This document shows, piece after piece, positions 55,557-63,973 of a stretch of 64,000 nt of DNA. The stretch is from assembly GCA_934182465.1 (NCBI GenBank), contig CAKPRG010000005.1, positions 62,001 to 126,000 of the forward strand, given 5' to 3'. Every line of letters starts with the position of its first letter. The first letter of the stretch is position 1. The translations under genes were made by a program, and so were the position numbers. Origin of the DNA: an uncultured Clostridia bacterium (GTDB lineage: Bacteria; Bacillota; Clostridia; TANB77; CAG-508). The notes under the pieces were generated by a model, which ran no database searches, was not told the DNA's origin, and saw only the letters and a list, made by a program, of their open reading frames with translations.

Positions 55557-55585
55557 ATTATAGCATGGAAATACAAAATAGTCAA
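55557..55585 (-). promoter_or_regulatory. Promoter of the minus-strand orphan gene
   Basis: On the minus strand TTGACT (complement of 55580-55585), 17 bases and TATAAT (complement of 55557-55562), with TG-C giving an extended -10. Confidence 0.8.
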
Positions 55586-55670
55586 AAAATAGAAATATAG
55601 AAATAAAGTGCATAATGCTAGATATTTGCAATGTTAATGATGAAATTTTAATAAAAATGAGTAAAAAATC

Positions 55671-55699
55671 TTGACAACTATATAGTGGTATGTTATTAT
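55671..55699 (+). promoter_or_regulatory. Promoter of tRNA-Leu
   Basis: TTGACA (55671-55676), 17 bases and TATTAT (55694-55699), with TG-T before the -10. 24 bases before the tRNA. Confidence 0.85.
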
Positions 55700-55723
55700 T
55701 ATTAATGTCAATTACATATGTAT

Positions 55724-55806
55724 GCGGTAGTGGCGGAACTGGCAGACGCGCTAGACTTAGGATCTAGTGGGAGACCGTGGGGGTTCAAGTCCTCTCTACC
55801 GCACCA
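55724..55806 (+). tRNA. tRNA-Leu (anticodon TAG)
   Basis: 83 bases with encoded CCA and a long variable arm. Acceptor GCGGTAG pairs with CTACCGC; the anticodon loop ACTTAGGA sits in CTAGA/TCTAG; T-arm GGGTTCAAGTCC. Confidence 0.95.
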
Positions 55807-55809
55807 ATT

Positions 55810-55846
55810 AAAAAACAATCAGAAAATAAAATCTGGTTGTTTTTTT
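55810..55846 (+). terminator. Terminator of tRNA-Leu
   Basis: AAAAAACAATCAGA and TCTGGTTGTTTTTT form a strong stem with a T-run. Confidence 0.9.
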
Positions 55847-55956
55847 ATTTGAAAAATAACATAAAAAAATTCAAAAAATTAAGTTAAATTGCTAGAAATA
55901 TGGTAGATAAAATTATATAATCAATATATGTAAAATAGTTGAGGAGGAATAGTGAT

Positions 55957-56595
55957 ATGGAATTTTTAAAAGATCCTAATAATCAAAATTATATAAAGGA
56001 TACAAATCCTTATGAAAAATTTGAAAAGATAGATAATGATATATTGTCTTTTTATATGAAATATAATCAATTAAAAAACATATATAGACAAGGATGGTTA
56101 AAAGTAAGAATAGGATTAGAACATAAAGAAAAATGCGAATCTATAGCAGATCATTCTTTTTCAGTAGCTTTACTTGCATTAACAATAATAGAAAAAAATA
56201 AATTAAACTTAGATGCTTTCAAGTGTATAAAGATGGGAATTGTACATGAATTAGGTGAGGTATATGCAGGTGATTATACTCCTTATGATAATATAACAAA
56301 AGAAGAAAAACACAAAAAAGAAAGAGAAGCAATATTAAAAGTCTTACAATCATTAGATGAAAATAATGATTATTTAAATATTTGGGAAGAATATGAAAAA
56401 CAGGAGACAGAAGAATCAAGATTTATAAAAAATATAGATCAACTTGAATTTTTATTACAAGCTTGTGCTTATGGATATGATGCAAAATATTTTGAAAGAT
56501 CTTTGAGTAAAATTACAGATCCTTATTGTAAAGAAATTGCTATGTCAGCAGTAAAATCAACAGATGGAAATAAAAAGCCAAAAGTTGTAGGATAA
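55957..56595 (+). CDS. HD-domain hydrolase (YfbR/HDDC2-like nucleotidase family)
   Basis: 212 residues from the ATG at 55957, after GAGGAGGAA. The pattern fits small HD-domain nucleotidases that dephosphorylate 5'-deoxynucleotides: RQGWLKVRIG, ADHSFSVALLAL, then VHELGEVYAGDYTP and IKNIDQLEFLLQA. The central motif reads HE rather than HD, so one metal ligand is Glu; activity is therefore not certain. Monocistronic. Confidence 0.85.
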   Translation: MEFLKDPNNQNYIKDTNPYEKFEKIDNDILSFYMKYNQLKNIYRQGWLKVRIGLEHKEKCESIADHSFSVALLALTIIEKNKLNLDAFKCIKMGIVHELGEVYAGDYTPYDNITKEEKHKKEREAILKVLQSLDENNDYLNIWEEYEKQETEESRFIKNIDQLEFLLQACAYGYDAKYFERSLSKITDPYCKEIAMSAVKSTDGNKKPKVVG

Positions 56596-56601
56596 AAAAA
56601 G

Positions 56602-56630
56602 TTGATAATTAAAAAAAATTGTGATACAAT
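56602..56630 (+). promoter_or_regulatory. Promoter of the phosphatidyltransferase gene
   Basis: TTGATA (56602-56607), 17 bases and TACAAT (56625-56630), with TG-A before the -10. Confidence 0.6.
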
Positions 56631-56710
56631 TCACCAAAAAAGAAAATAATAATATAAAGCCAGATATTAGTAATTTGCAATTCGAATTAAAATAAGGGTG
56701 GATTTATAAA

Positions 56711-57313
56711 ATGAATTATAAAATGGAATTTAAAAATTTGTATGAAGATATATTTAGTGGAGAAAAATATAGAATAAAAAGACAAGTACCAAATATGCTA
56801 ACACTAATTAGAGGAATATTAACACCAATATTAATGATTATTGCAGCTGTTACTCAAAAAATAGAATTAGCATTTGCAGTTATAGTAATATCTTCACTTA
56901 CAGATTGTATTGATGGATGGTTTGCTAGAAAATATGAAGTTACAAGTGAATTTGGAGCTACTTTAGATACAGTATGTGATAAATTATTTACTTTATTTGT
57001 TATAGTTCCAATATTTTTAAGTTCTACTAAACATTTCTTTTGTGTATTGCTATTAGAATTAATAATAAGTATTATAAATGTGACATTAAAAATTAAAGGT
57101 CGTAAACCAAAATCAAGTATATTAGGAAAAGTAAAAACCGTTATATTAGATTGTTCAGTAGGATTATGTTATTTAAAGTATCTAATATTTATAGATAATA
57201 GAGTTATTCAAATAGCACTAGAAATAACAATAGCAATGCAAATTATAACAATAATAGGCTATATAAAAAATTATTTAGTTCAAATGAAAGATGAAAAAAT
57301 TAATCTACAATAA
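56711..57313 (+). CDS. CDP-alcohol phosphatidyltransferase family protein
   Basis: 200 residues, about six membrane helices. The family signature D-X2-D-G-X2-A-R-X8-G-X3-D-X3-D is complete (DCIDGWFAR...FGATLDTVCDK, about residues 75-101). Closest in style to phosphatidylglycerophosphate synthase or cardiolipin synthase of the CDP-alcohol class, making phospholipid head groups at the membrane. The exact alcohol cannot be told. It is 20 bases before the regulator gene. Confidence 0.9.
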   Translation: MNYKMEFKNLYEDIFSGEKYRIKRQVPNMLTLIRGILTPILMIIAAVTQKIELAFAVIVISSLTDCIDGWFARKYEVTSEFGATLDTVCDKLFTLFVIVPIFLSSTKHFFCVLLLELIISIINVTLKIKGRKPKSSILGKVKTVILDCSVGLCYLKYLIFIDNRVIQIALEITIAMQIITIIGYIKNYLVQMKDEKINLQ

Positions 57314-57333
57314 AGATTGGAGAGATAATCGAA

Positions 57334-57897
57334 TTGAGTTCAATAACCAAAAAAGCATTAGCACAATCTTTGAAAAAAATTATGGCAACAAAAGAGGTAA
57401 ATAAAGTAACAATAAATGATATTACAGAAGATTGTGGCGTAAATAGACAAACATTTTATTATCATTTTACAGATATATATGATTTGTTAGAATGGATTTA
57501 TAAAAATGAAGTAATCGAAAAGATTGAAAAAATTGAATCTGGAAATCTTTCAGAAACATGGCAAAATGGTTTCTTATATGTTTTTGAATATATTTTAGAA
57601 AATAAAAAATTTGTACATAATACATATAACTCTGTAAGTAGAGAGAGTTTATTAAAATTTATATATAAACAAACTAATAATTTAATTACCAAAGTAATCG
57701 AAGAAAAATCTAAAAATATTAGTATAAATGAAAGTAATAAAAAATTTATTTCAAATTTTTACAAATATGCCTTTGTAGGCGTTGTTCAAGATTGGATTGA
57801 AAAGGGTATGATAGAAGAACCTAAAAATATTGTAAATAAATTAGGTATTATGTTAGATGGAGAATTTGAAAGAGTAATAGGAAAATTATCTATGTAA
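57334..57897 (+). CDS. TetR-family regulator (DhaS-like type)
   Basis: 187 residues from a TTG after TTGGAGAG. The N-terminal helix-turn-helix VTINDITEDCGVNRQTFYYHF is characteristic; the C-terminal layout resembles the TetR_C/DhaS group. The start MSSITKKALAQSLKKIM also fits that group. Its neighbours encode lipid enzymes, so it may regulate the upstream phosphatidyltransferase or the downstream oleate hydratase; no operator was identified. Confidence 0.88.
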   Translation: MSSITKKALAQSLKKIMATKEVNKVTINDITEDCGVNRQTFYYHFTDIYDLLEWIYKNEVIEKIEKIESGNLSETWQNGFLYVFEYILENKKFVHNTYNSVSRESLLKFIYKQTNNLITKVIEEKSKNISINESNKKFISNFYKYAFVGVVQDWIEKGMIEEPKNIVNKLGIMLDGEFERVIGKLSM

Positions 57898-58035
57898 AAT
57901 AGTAGTAATTAGAAATTATGGAAGAGAAAAAATAAGAACGAATAAAAGCAATAACTAAAATAAGTGAAAATAGCAAATGTAAAAAAGAAAAATAAATAAC
58001 AATATAAATTAAATTTATAAATATAAAATTAAATA

Positions 58036-58078
58036 GAAAAGCATTTTTGTAAAAAAATTATACAAAATGCTTTTTTTG
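58036..58078 (+). terminator. Terminator after the TetR-like gene
   Basis: AAAAGCATTTTTGT and ACAAAATGCTTTT form a stem followed by a T-run. Nothing else is recognised in 57898-58141. Confidence 0.85.
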
Positions 58079-58141
58079 TTTATTGAAAAATAGTATTGTT
58101 TGCAATAAGATGCAAATAATAAAACAAAGGAGGAAATAAAA

Positions 58142-59920
58142 ATGTATTATAGTAGTGGAAATTATGAAGCTTTTGCTAGGCCTAAAAAACCAGTAGATGT
58201 AGATAAAAAATCAGCATATATAGTTGGTTCAGGATTAGGTGCTTTAGCAGCAGCTTGTTTTTTAGTTAGAGATGGCCAAATGGAAGGAAAAAATGTTCAT
58301 GTTTTAGAAAAAGAGCCAATACCAGGTGGAGCATGTGATGGATATTTGTACAATGACATAGGATATACAATGCGTGGTGGTAGAGAAATGGATAATCATT
58401 TTGAATGTATGTGGGATTTATTCCGTTCAATTCCATCAATAGAAACAGAAGGTGTAAGTGTATTAGATGAATATTATTGGTTAAACAAAGAAGATCCAAA
58501 TTATTCTTTAATGAGAGCAACAGAAAATCGTGGAGAAGATGCACATACAGATAAGAAATTTAATATTTCAGATAAAGGTGCAATGGAAATAATGAAATTG
58601 TTTTTTACACCAGATGAAGACTTATATGATAAAAGAATAGATGAAATTTTTGATAATGAAGTATTGGATTCAAATTTTTGGCTATATTGGAGAACAATGT
58701 TTGCTTTTGAAAATTGGCATAGTGCTTTAGAAATGAAATTATATATAAAAAGATATATTCATCATATTGGTGGATTACCAGATTTTACAGCACTTAGATT
58801 TACTAAATATAATCAATATGAATCAATGATTTTACCAATGATAAAATATTTGGAAGGATTTGGTGTTCAATTCCATTATGGAACAAAAGTAGAAAATGTT
58901 TTATTTGATATTACAGAAAATAAAAAACAAGCAAAAACAATTGTTGTAATAAAAGATGGAAAAGAAGAAAATATAGATTTGACAGAAAATGATTTAGTAT
59001 TTATTACTAATGGTGGTTGTGTTGAAAATTCAACTTTTGGTAGTCAAAATACAAAGGCAGAATTTAAATCTGAAATAAAACCAGGTGGTGGCTGGGATTT
59101 ATGGAGAAAAATTGCAAGTCAAGATAAAGCTTTTGGAAATCCAGATAAATTCTGTTATGATCCAGAACAAAGTAATTGGATGAGTGCAACAGTTACAACT
59201 TTAGATGAAAAAATTGTACCATATATTAAAAATATATGTAAAAGAGATCCATTTAGTGGAAGAGTTGTAACAGGTGGAATTGTTACAGTAAAAGATTCTA
59301 GTTGGCTATTAAGTTGGACTTTTAATAGACAACCACAATTTAGAAGTCAACCAAAAGGACAATTAGTAGGTTGGATATATGGATTATTTAGTGATAAACC
59401 AGGAGATTATATAAAGAAACCAATGAGAGACTGCACAGGTAAGGAAATTTGTATGGAATGGTTATATCATTTAGGAGTTCCAACTGATCAAATAGAAGAA
59501 TTGGCAACAAATAGTGCAAATACAGTTCCTTGTATGATGCCATACATTACAGCCTTCTTTATGCCAAGAGCTAAAGGAGATAGACCACTTGTTGTGCCAG
59601 AAGGTTGTGTTAATGCAGCATTTTTAGGACAATTCGCAGAAACAGAAAGAGATACAATTTTTACAACAGAATATTCTATAAGAACAGCTATGGAAGCAGT
59701 ATACACTTTATTAGACATAGATAGAGGAGTTCCAGAAGTTTGGGGAAGCACTTATGATATAAGAGATTTATTAAATGCAACTGTTAAACTAAGAGATGGA
59801 AAATCAATTGAAGAAATGAAACTTGGATTTACAGAAGAAATTGTATTAAGAAAGGCTTTAAAAACAATCAGTGGAACTGATATAGAAAAATTATTAAAAA
59901 AATATAATGTAATTAAATAA
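58142..59920 (+). CDS. ohyA: Oleate hydratase
   Basis: 592 residues, usual family length. FAD-dependent enzyme adding water to the cis-9 double bond of oleic and other unsaturated fatty acids, a membrane-associated detoxification step. The dinucleotide motif is IVGSGLGALAAACFLV, followed by GYTMRGGREM, NWHSALEMKLYIKRYIHHIGG and the C-terminal YITAFFMPRAKGDRP. AAAGGAGG precedes the ATG. The TetR-like gene upstream is a plausible regulator. Confidence 0.94.
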   Translation: MYYSSGNYEAFARPKKPVDVDKKSAYIVGSGLGALAAACFLVRDGQMEGKNVHVLEKEPIPGGACDGYLYNDIGYTMRGGREMDNHFECMWDLFRSIPSIETEGVSVLDEYYWLNKEDPNYSLMRATENRGEDAHTDKKFNISDKGAMEIMKLFFTPDEDLYDKRIDEIFDNEVLDSNFWLYWRTMFAFENWHSALEMKLYIKRYIHHIGGLPDFTALRFTKYNQYESMILPMIKYLEGFGVQFHYGTKVENVLFDITENKKQAKTIVVIKDGKEENIDLTENDLVFITNGGCVENSTFGSQNTKAEFKSEIKPGGGWDLWRKIASQDKAFGNPDKFCYDPEQSNWMSATVTTLDEKIVPYIKNICKRDPFSGRVVTGGIVTVKDSSWLLSWTFNRQPQFRSQPKGQLVGWIYGLFSDKPGDYIKKPMRDCTGKEICMEWLYHLGVPTDQIEELATNSANTVPCMMPYITAFFMPRAKGDRPLVVPEGCVNAAFLGQFAETERDTIFTTEYSIRTAMEAVYTLLDIDRGVPEVWGSTYDIRDLLNATVKLRDGKSIEEMKLGFTEEIVLRKALKTISGTDIEKLLKKYNVIK

Positions 59921-59952
59921 TAAAAAAAGCTATATAAATAAAATTAAACATT

Positions 59953-60009
59953 AAATCACAATAATTATGAACTATGAAAATTTTGTTCAAGATTATTGTG
60001 ATTTTTTTA
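59953..60009 (+). terminator. Terminator after oleate hydratase
   Basis: AAATCACAATAAT (59953-59965) and ATTATTGTGATTT (59992-60004) form a perfect 13-bp stem followed by a T-run. Confidence 0.85.
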
Positions 60010-60077
60010 TTTGTTCTCTTTTGTTATTATGAATAATATGGTATAATAATAACCGATTTAAAAGAAGAGGAATGAGT

Positions 60078-60923
60078 ATGGAAAAATCAAAATTAAAGCA
60101 AAAATATAAAATTGTAGAAACTTTATTTGATAATATGGGAAAAGACCATGTAAGTGAATATTCTGCACAATGTGCATATTATACAATACTTTCATTTATA
60201 CCATTCATAATATTACTTATCACATTAATCCAATATACAGGAATGGAACCTCAAACTTTATTTGATGTTATATCAAAAATTATTCCAGAAAATATGAATG
60301 ATATGATTGTTGGGGTAATTCAAGAAGTTTATTCAAAATCAATTGGTACAATATCGATATCAATAATTTTTACCATCTGGTCGGCCGGTAAAGGTTTTTT
60401 TGCCTTGACTAAAGGACTGCAATCAGTTTATAATACTAGAGGCAAAGAAATAACAACATATATATATTTAAGGGCAAAAGTTATATTAGAAACAGTATTA
60501 TTTATTATTTTAATAGTCGCAGGGTTAGTAGCTTTGGTGTTTGGACATAGTTTAAGAAATATTATTCAAGATAAATTTGAAGGAATGCCAAATTATAGTT
60601 TAATAGCAAGTATTATTACAAAAATAGGTTTTGTAATAGCAACTATTTTTATATTTATACTGCTATATAAATTTATGCCAAAACACAAAGTAACTTTCAA
60701 AAGTCAAATTATAGGAGCAATTTTTGGTGGTATTTTACTTAATATAATTTCTTTTGTATTTTCAAGATATTTAGATATATTTAAAGGATTTTCAATTACT
60801 TATGGAAGTTTAACAACATTAATGCTTATAATGATGTGGACATATTCATGCTTTTATGCAGTATTTCTAGGTGCAGAATTAAACAAATTAATAAACACTT
60901 ATAAAAAGGATATACTATCATAA
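60078..60923 (+). CDS. YihY/BrkB-family inner membrane protein
   Basis: 281 residues; the ATG at 60078 is seven bases after GAAGAGG, while the ATG at 60072 is too close to it. Six membrane helices. The family motifs QCAYYTILSFIPFIILLI (N-terminus), WSAGKGFFALTKGLQSVYN and GSLTTLMLIMMWTYSCFYAVFLGAELN are clear. Formerly annotated as ribonuclease BN; now regarded as a membrane protein of unsettled function. TGGTATAAT upstream is an extended -10. Confidence 0.9.
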   Translation: MEKSKLKQKYKIVETLFDNMGKDHVSEYSAQCAYYTILSFIPFIILLITLIQYTGMEPQTLFDVISKIIPENMNDMIVGVIQEVYSKSIGTISISIIFTIWSAGKGFFALTKGLQSVYNTRGKEITTYIYLRAKVILETVLFIILIVAGLVALVFGHSLRNIIQDKFEGMPNYSLIASIITKIGFVIATIFIFILLYKFMPKHKVTFKSQIIGAIFGGILLNIISFVFSRYLDIFKGFSITYGSLTTLMLIMMWTYSCFYAVFLGAELNKLINTYKKDILS

Positions 60924-60952
60924 ATAAAAATTTTATAAAGGGATAATGTTAA

Positions 60953-61150
60953 ATGGAAATTAAATTAAATGAAAATAAAGAAATTGTTGAAAAAATAAAA
61001 GAGGGATTAAAGCAAAAAGGTGGATATTGCCCATGTAGACTGGAAAAAAATGATGATACTAAATGTATGTGTAAAGAATTTAGAGAGCAAATAAAAGATC
61101 CAGATTTTGAAGGGTATTGCCATTGTATGTTGTATTATAAGAAAAAATAA
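60953..61150 (+). CDS. Miniature ferredoxin-thioredoxin-reductase catalytic-like protein
   Basis: 65 residues with three Cys pairs: CPC (26-28), CMC (38-40) and CHC (56-58). This CPC...CxC...CHC order is the hallmark of the catalytic beta chain of ferredoxin:thioredoxin reductase, which carries a [4Fe-4S] cluster next to a redox disulfide. The usual chain is around 110 residues, so this is a minimal version. No variable subunit is nearby. Thioredoxin is encoded 17 bases downstream, which supports a thioredoxin-reducing role. A weak ribosome site (AAAGGGATAATG) precedes the ATG. Confidence 0.78.
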   Translation: MEIKLNENKEIVEKIKEGLKQKGGYCPCRLEKNDDTKCMCKEFREQIKDPDFEGYCHCMLYYKKK

Positions 61151-61167
61151 ATTTACAGGAGGAAAAA

Positions 61168-61482
61168 ATGATAAATCTAACAAATGAAAATTTTGAAAAA
61201 GAAGTAATAAGTTCAAAAAAAACAATTTTGGTAGATTTTTGGGCTAGTTGGTGTGGACCTTGTCAAATGATAGCACCAATTGTTGAAGAAATATCTAATG
61301 AACTTTCAGAAAGAATCGAAGTAGGAAAACTAAATGTAGATGAACAACCTGAAATAGCTATAAAATATGATGTTATGAGTATACCAACTTTAATATTGTT
61401 TAAAGATGGCAAAGTTGTTAATACAATTATTGGATATCATAGCAAAGAAGAAATATTAGATTTTATAAATTCTAGAATTTAA
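61168..61482 (+). CDS. trxA: Thioredoxin
   Basis: 104 residues. The active site is WASWCGPCQM (Cys at about 30 and 33), with the cis-Pro in SIPTLILFK. AGGAGG precedes the ATG. It is immediately downstream of the FTR-like gene, so they are probably translated from one mRNA and work together in disulfide reduction. Confidence 0.96.
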   Translation: MINLTNENFEKEVISSKKTILVDFWASWCGPCQMIAPIVEEISNELSERIEVGKLNVDEQPEIAIKYDVMSIPTLILFKDGKVVNTIIGYHSKEEILDFINSRI

Positions 61483-61598
61483 CAGTAATAATTTTCTTTT
61501 GTTTGAAAAAAATAATAATAAATTGAGGAAAATAATTTTTATAATCAAAATTATTTACTACCATATCTTTTAAAAAAATAGAAAGGATAAAATTTATT

Positions 61599-61739
61599 AT
61601 GAGATATTTTAGAAAGAAAAATACAACTAGCAATGGAGAATTCGTATGTTCATATTTTAGTTGGTTGAATTTAAACAAACAAAAAGAAAATGCAGAAAGA
61701 TTAAGTGAAATTACAGGTGACAGAAAAAGCAAAAAATAA
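61599..61739 (+). CDS. Possible small protein, 46 residues
   Basis: A frame starting MRYFRKKNTTSNGEFVCSYF and ending GDRKSKK, with GAAAGGA 11 bases upstream. Basic, with FSWLNLNKQKENAERLSEIT possibly helical. Codon use matches the genome. No homologue is recognised. The rest of the gene-free stretch 61483-61893 is AT-rich and includes the hairpin upstream of the next gene. Confidence 0.4.
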   Translation: MRYFRKKNTTSNGEFVCSYFSWLNLNKQKENAERLSEITGDRKSKK

Positions 61740-61830
61740 ATATTAAAAAATATCAATTTTATTTTAAATTAACTAAAATTTAAAGTAACTAAAACATAAA
61801 ATAATATATATATATTATAAATAAATTAAA

Positions 61831-61896
61831 GAAGGAGGTATAGATTATATATTTAAAATTTAAGGCGAATTTTAAATATATAATAAAAGAAAAATG
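61831..61896 (+). promoter_or_regulatory. Ribosome site separated from start codon by a 16-bp hairpin (mgtC-like gene)
   Basis: GAAGGAGGT (61831-61839) is 54 bases before the ATG at 61894. A perfect 16-bp inverted repeat (TTATATATTTAAAATT at 61845-61860, partner 61868-61883) with loop TAAGGCG lies between. Folding it leaves 15 unpaired bases. No other ribosome site is near the ATG. Confidence 0.65.
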
Positions 61897-62586
61897 AGTT
61901 TTATTGAAAATATTATTTCACAATTGCAACAAATTGATGCATTTGTTTTATTATTTAGACTAGTAATTATAGTCGTTTTAGCAGGTCTAATAGGTTGGGA
62001 AAGAGAATCTTGGAACAAACCAGCAGGTTTAAGAACACATGTATTGCTAGGAATTAGTGCTGTTTTGATAGCTTTTCTAGGTGTGAAAATGAGTGAAGCA
62101 ACAGGAGCTGATGCAAGCAGAATACCAGCACAATTATTATCTGGTATAGGATTTTTAGGTGCAGGTACAATTTTAAGAGATGGCTTTAATGTAAAAGGAT
62201 TAACAACAGCTGCATCTCTTTTAACAGTAACATGTATTGGATTATGTTTAGGATTTGGAGAGTATATAATTGCTATTGTAGCAACACTAATTACATATAT
62301 AATTCTATCTTATTCACATTTGGTTTCAGATAACTTAGAAAAGTTCCCAGTTTTAAGGTTTGAAGTAGCTTGTAGTGATCCTAAAAGTGTAGCTAAAGAA
62401 GCAAAAGAAATATTTGAAAAAGATAAAATAGAAATGATTAAATTAGATATAAATAATACTGGTAAAAAATCATTCTTAGAATTAACAGGAAGAGCACCTG
62501 CTAAAGTAAAGAAAAATGATGTTATTTCGAAATTATTAGATTTAGAAGATGTTACTGGTGTTAGTGATTTAGATACAGAAAAATAG
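61894..62586 (+). CDS. MgtC/SapB-family membrane protein
   Basis: 230 residues. Five hydrophobic helices contain GLIGWERESWNKPAGLRTHVLLG and GIGFLGAGTILRDGFNVKGLTTAASL, the family signature; a soluble ACT-like C-terminal domain follows (about 155-230). Homologues affect Mg-limited growth and F-ATPase regulation in pathogens; the function in this commensal-type genome is unknown. The start codon is chosen by the family N-terminus and by the hairpin-bridged ribosome site. Confidence 0.9.
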   Translation: MSFIENIISQLQQIDAFVLLFRLVIIVVLAGLIGWERESWNKPAGLRTHVLLGISAVLIAFLGVKMSEATGADASRIPAQLLSGIGFLGAGTILRDGFNVKGLTTAASLLTVTCIGLCLGFGEYIIAIVATLITYIILSYSHLVSDNLEKFPVLRFEVACSDPKSVAKEAKEIFEKDKIEMIKLDINNTGKKSFLELTGRAPAKVKKNDVISKLLDLEDVTGVSDLDTEK

Positions 62587-62658
62587 CTTTTTGTATATAA
62601 GAATAAAATAATTAATAATTGATAAAAATTTAGATACATTAGATAATAGGAGAAAATA

Positions 62659-63906
62659 ATGAATATGGAAGAAGTAAAAAATGCAGCAAATTGGTGCTTA
62701 AATTGTAAATTAAAACCTTGTAGTACAAAGGGTTGTCCTATGAGAACTAATATACCAGAATTTATTACAGAAATAAAAGAAGAAAACTTTGAAAGAGCAT
62801 ATCAAATATTACAATCAAATAATATTTTTAGTCATATTTGTGGAATTGTTTGCCCACAAGAAGAACAATGTGAAGGAAGTTGCGTTAGAGGAATAAAGCA
62901 AACTGCAACTAAAATAGGAGCATTAGAAAGATTTGCAAATGAATGGGCAAAAAGTAATAATTGCAAATCTAATATAAGTAAAAAAGAATATAATGGTAAA
63001 AATATTGCAATTATTGGTTCAGGACCTGCAGGATTAGAATGTGCAGTTGAACTTTTAAAAGAAGGTTTTAAAGTAACAATATTTGAAAAAGATGAAAAAT
63101 TAGGTGGAATTTTAACTTATGGAATTCCAGATTTTAGACTTTCAAAAGATATTGTAAAAAATATAGTTGAAACTATAGAAAATTTAGGAGCTGAAATAAA
63201 ATTAAATTCAGAATTAGGAAAAGACTTATCTTTAGAAGATTTAAGAAAAAATTATGATGCTGTATTTTTAGGAATTGGTGCAACTAAGCCGTCTATGTAC
63301 AAAGTTTCAGAAGAAAGTTTATCTAGTGTATATGATTCAGATACTTTTTTAAGAGCTTATAATAATAAAGAATTTATAAAAAATCTTGGAAAAGTTGTTG
63401 TAATTGGTGGTGGAAATGTTGCAATGGATTCTGCAAGATCTGCTATAAAGATGGGAGCAGATGAAGTGAAAATTCTATATCGTAGAGATAGAGAACACAT
63501 GCCTGCAAGAGAAATTGAACTAGATGAAGCAATCGAAGATGGTGTTAAATTTAATGAATTAGTTAGAGTTATTTCTGCAAATGTAGAAAATGGAAAAATG
63601 GTAAGTTTAAATTGCATAAAAACAGAAATTGTTGATTCAAAAGCAAAAGATGTAGAAGGAACAGAATTTGTAGAAGAGGCAGATACTTTAGTTTTTGCTA
63701 TTGGTCTAAAACCAAATAAAGAAGTATTAGAAGCACAAGGAATTGCACTTAATGAATGGGGAATGATTGAAATTGATGAAGATGGAAAAACTAATTTAGA
63801 TAATGTATATGCAGGTGGAGATGATACAGAAAGTAAATCTACTGTTTGTAGAGCATTAGCCGCAGGAAAAAAAGCTGCTAATGGAATTATAAAAAATTTA
63901 GTATAA
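62659..63906 (+). CDS. GltD-like NAD(P)H-dependent flavoprotein
   Basis: 415 residues, glutamate-synthase small-chain family. N-terminal Cys-rich ferredoxin-like region (CLNCKLKPCSTKGCPM and CGIVCPQEEQCEGSC) for two [4Fe-4S] clusters, FAD motif IAIIGSGPAGLECAVELL, NAD(P) motif VVVIGGGNVAMDSARSA, and the C-terminal YAGGDD. No large GltB subunit is adjacent. It may be a stand-alone NADPH:ferredoxin-type oxidoreductase (as in NfnB/SudA) rather than glutamate synthase. TAGGAG precedes the ATG. Confidence 0.88.
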   Translation: MNMEEVKNAANWCLNCKLKPCSTKGCPMRTNIPEFITEIKEENFERAYQILQSNNIFSHICGIVCPQEEQCEGSCVRGIKQTATKIGALERFANEWAKSNNCKSNISKKEYNGKNIAIIGSGPAGLECAVELLKEGFKVTIFEKDEKLGGILTYGIPDFRLSKDIVKNIVETIENLGAEIKLNSELGKDLSLEDLRKNYDAVFLGIGATKPSMYKVSEESLSSVYDSDTFLRAYNNKEFIKNLGKVVVIGGGNVAMDSARSAIKMGADEVKILYRRDREHMPAREIELDEAIEDGVKFNELVRVISANVENGKMVSLNCIKTEIVDSKAKDVEGTEFVEEADTLVFAIGLKPNKEVLEAQGIALNEWGMIEIDEDGKTNLDNVYAGGDDTESKSTVCRALAAGKKAANGIIKNLV

Positions 63907-63930
63907 AATTTTAATGTAAAAATGTAAAAG

Positions 63931-63973
63931 GAAAGAACCTCCAAAGCCAAGTAGCTTTAGAGGTTTCTTTTTG
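63931..63973 (+). terminator. Terminator after the GltD-like gene
   Basis: GAACCTCCAAAGC pairs with GCTTTAGAGGTTTC, followed by TTTTTG. Confidence 0.85.

Noticed and set aside
62659..63906. Naming the flavoprotein gltD outright
   Set aside because: The large glutamate synthase subunit is not adjacent and several other oxidoreductases share this architecture.
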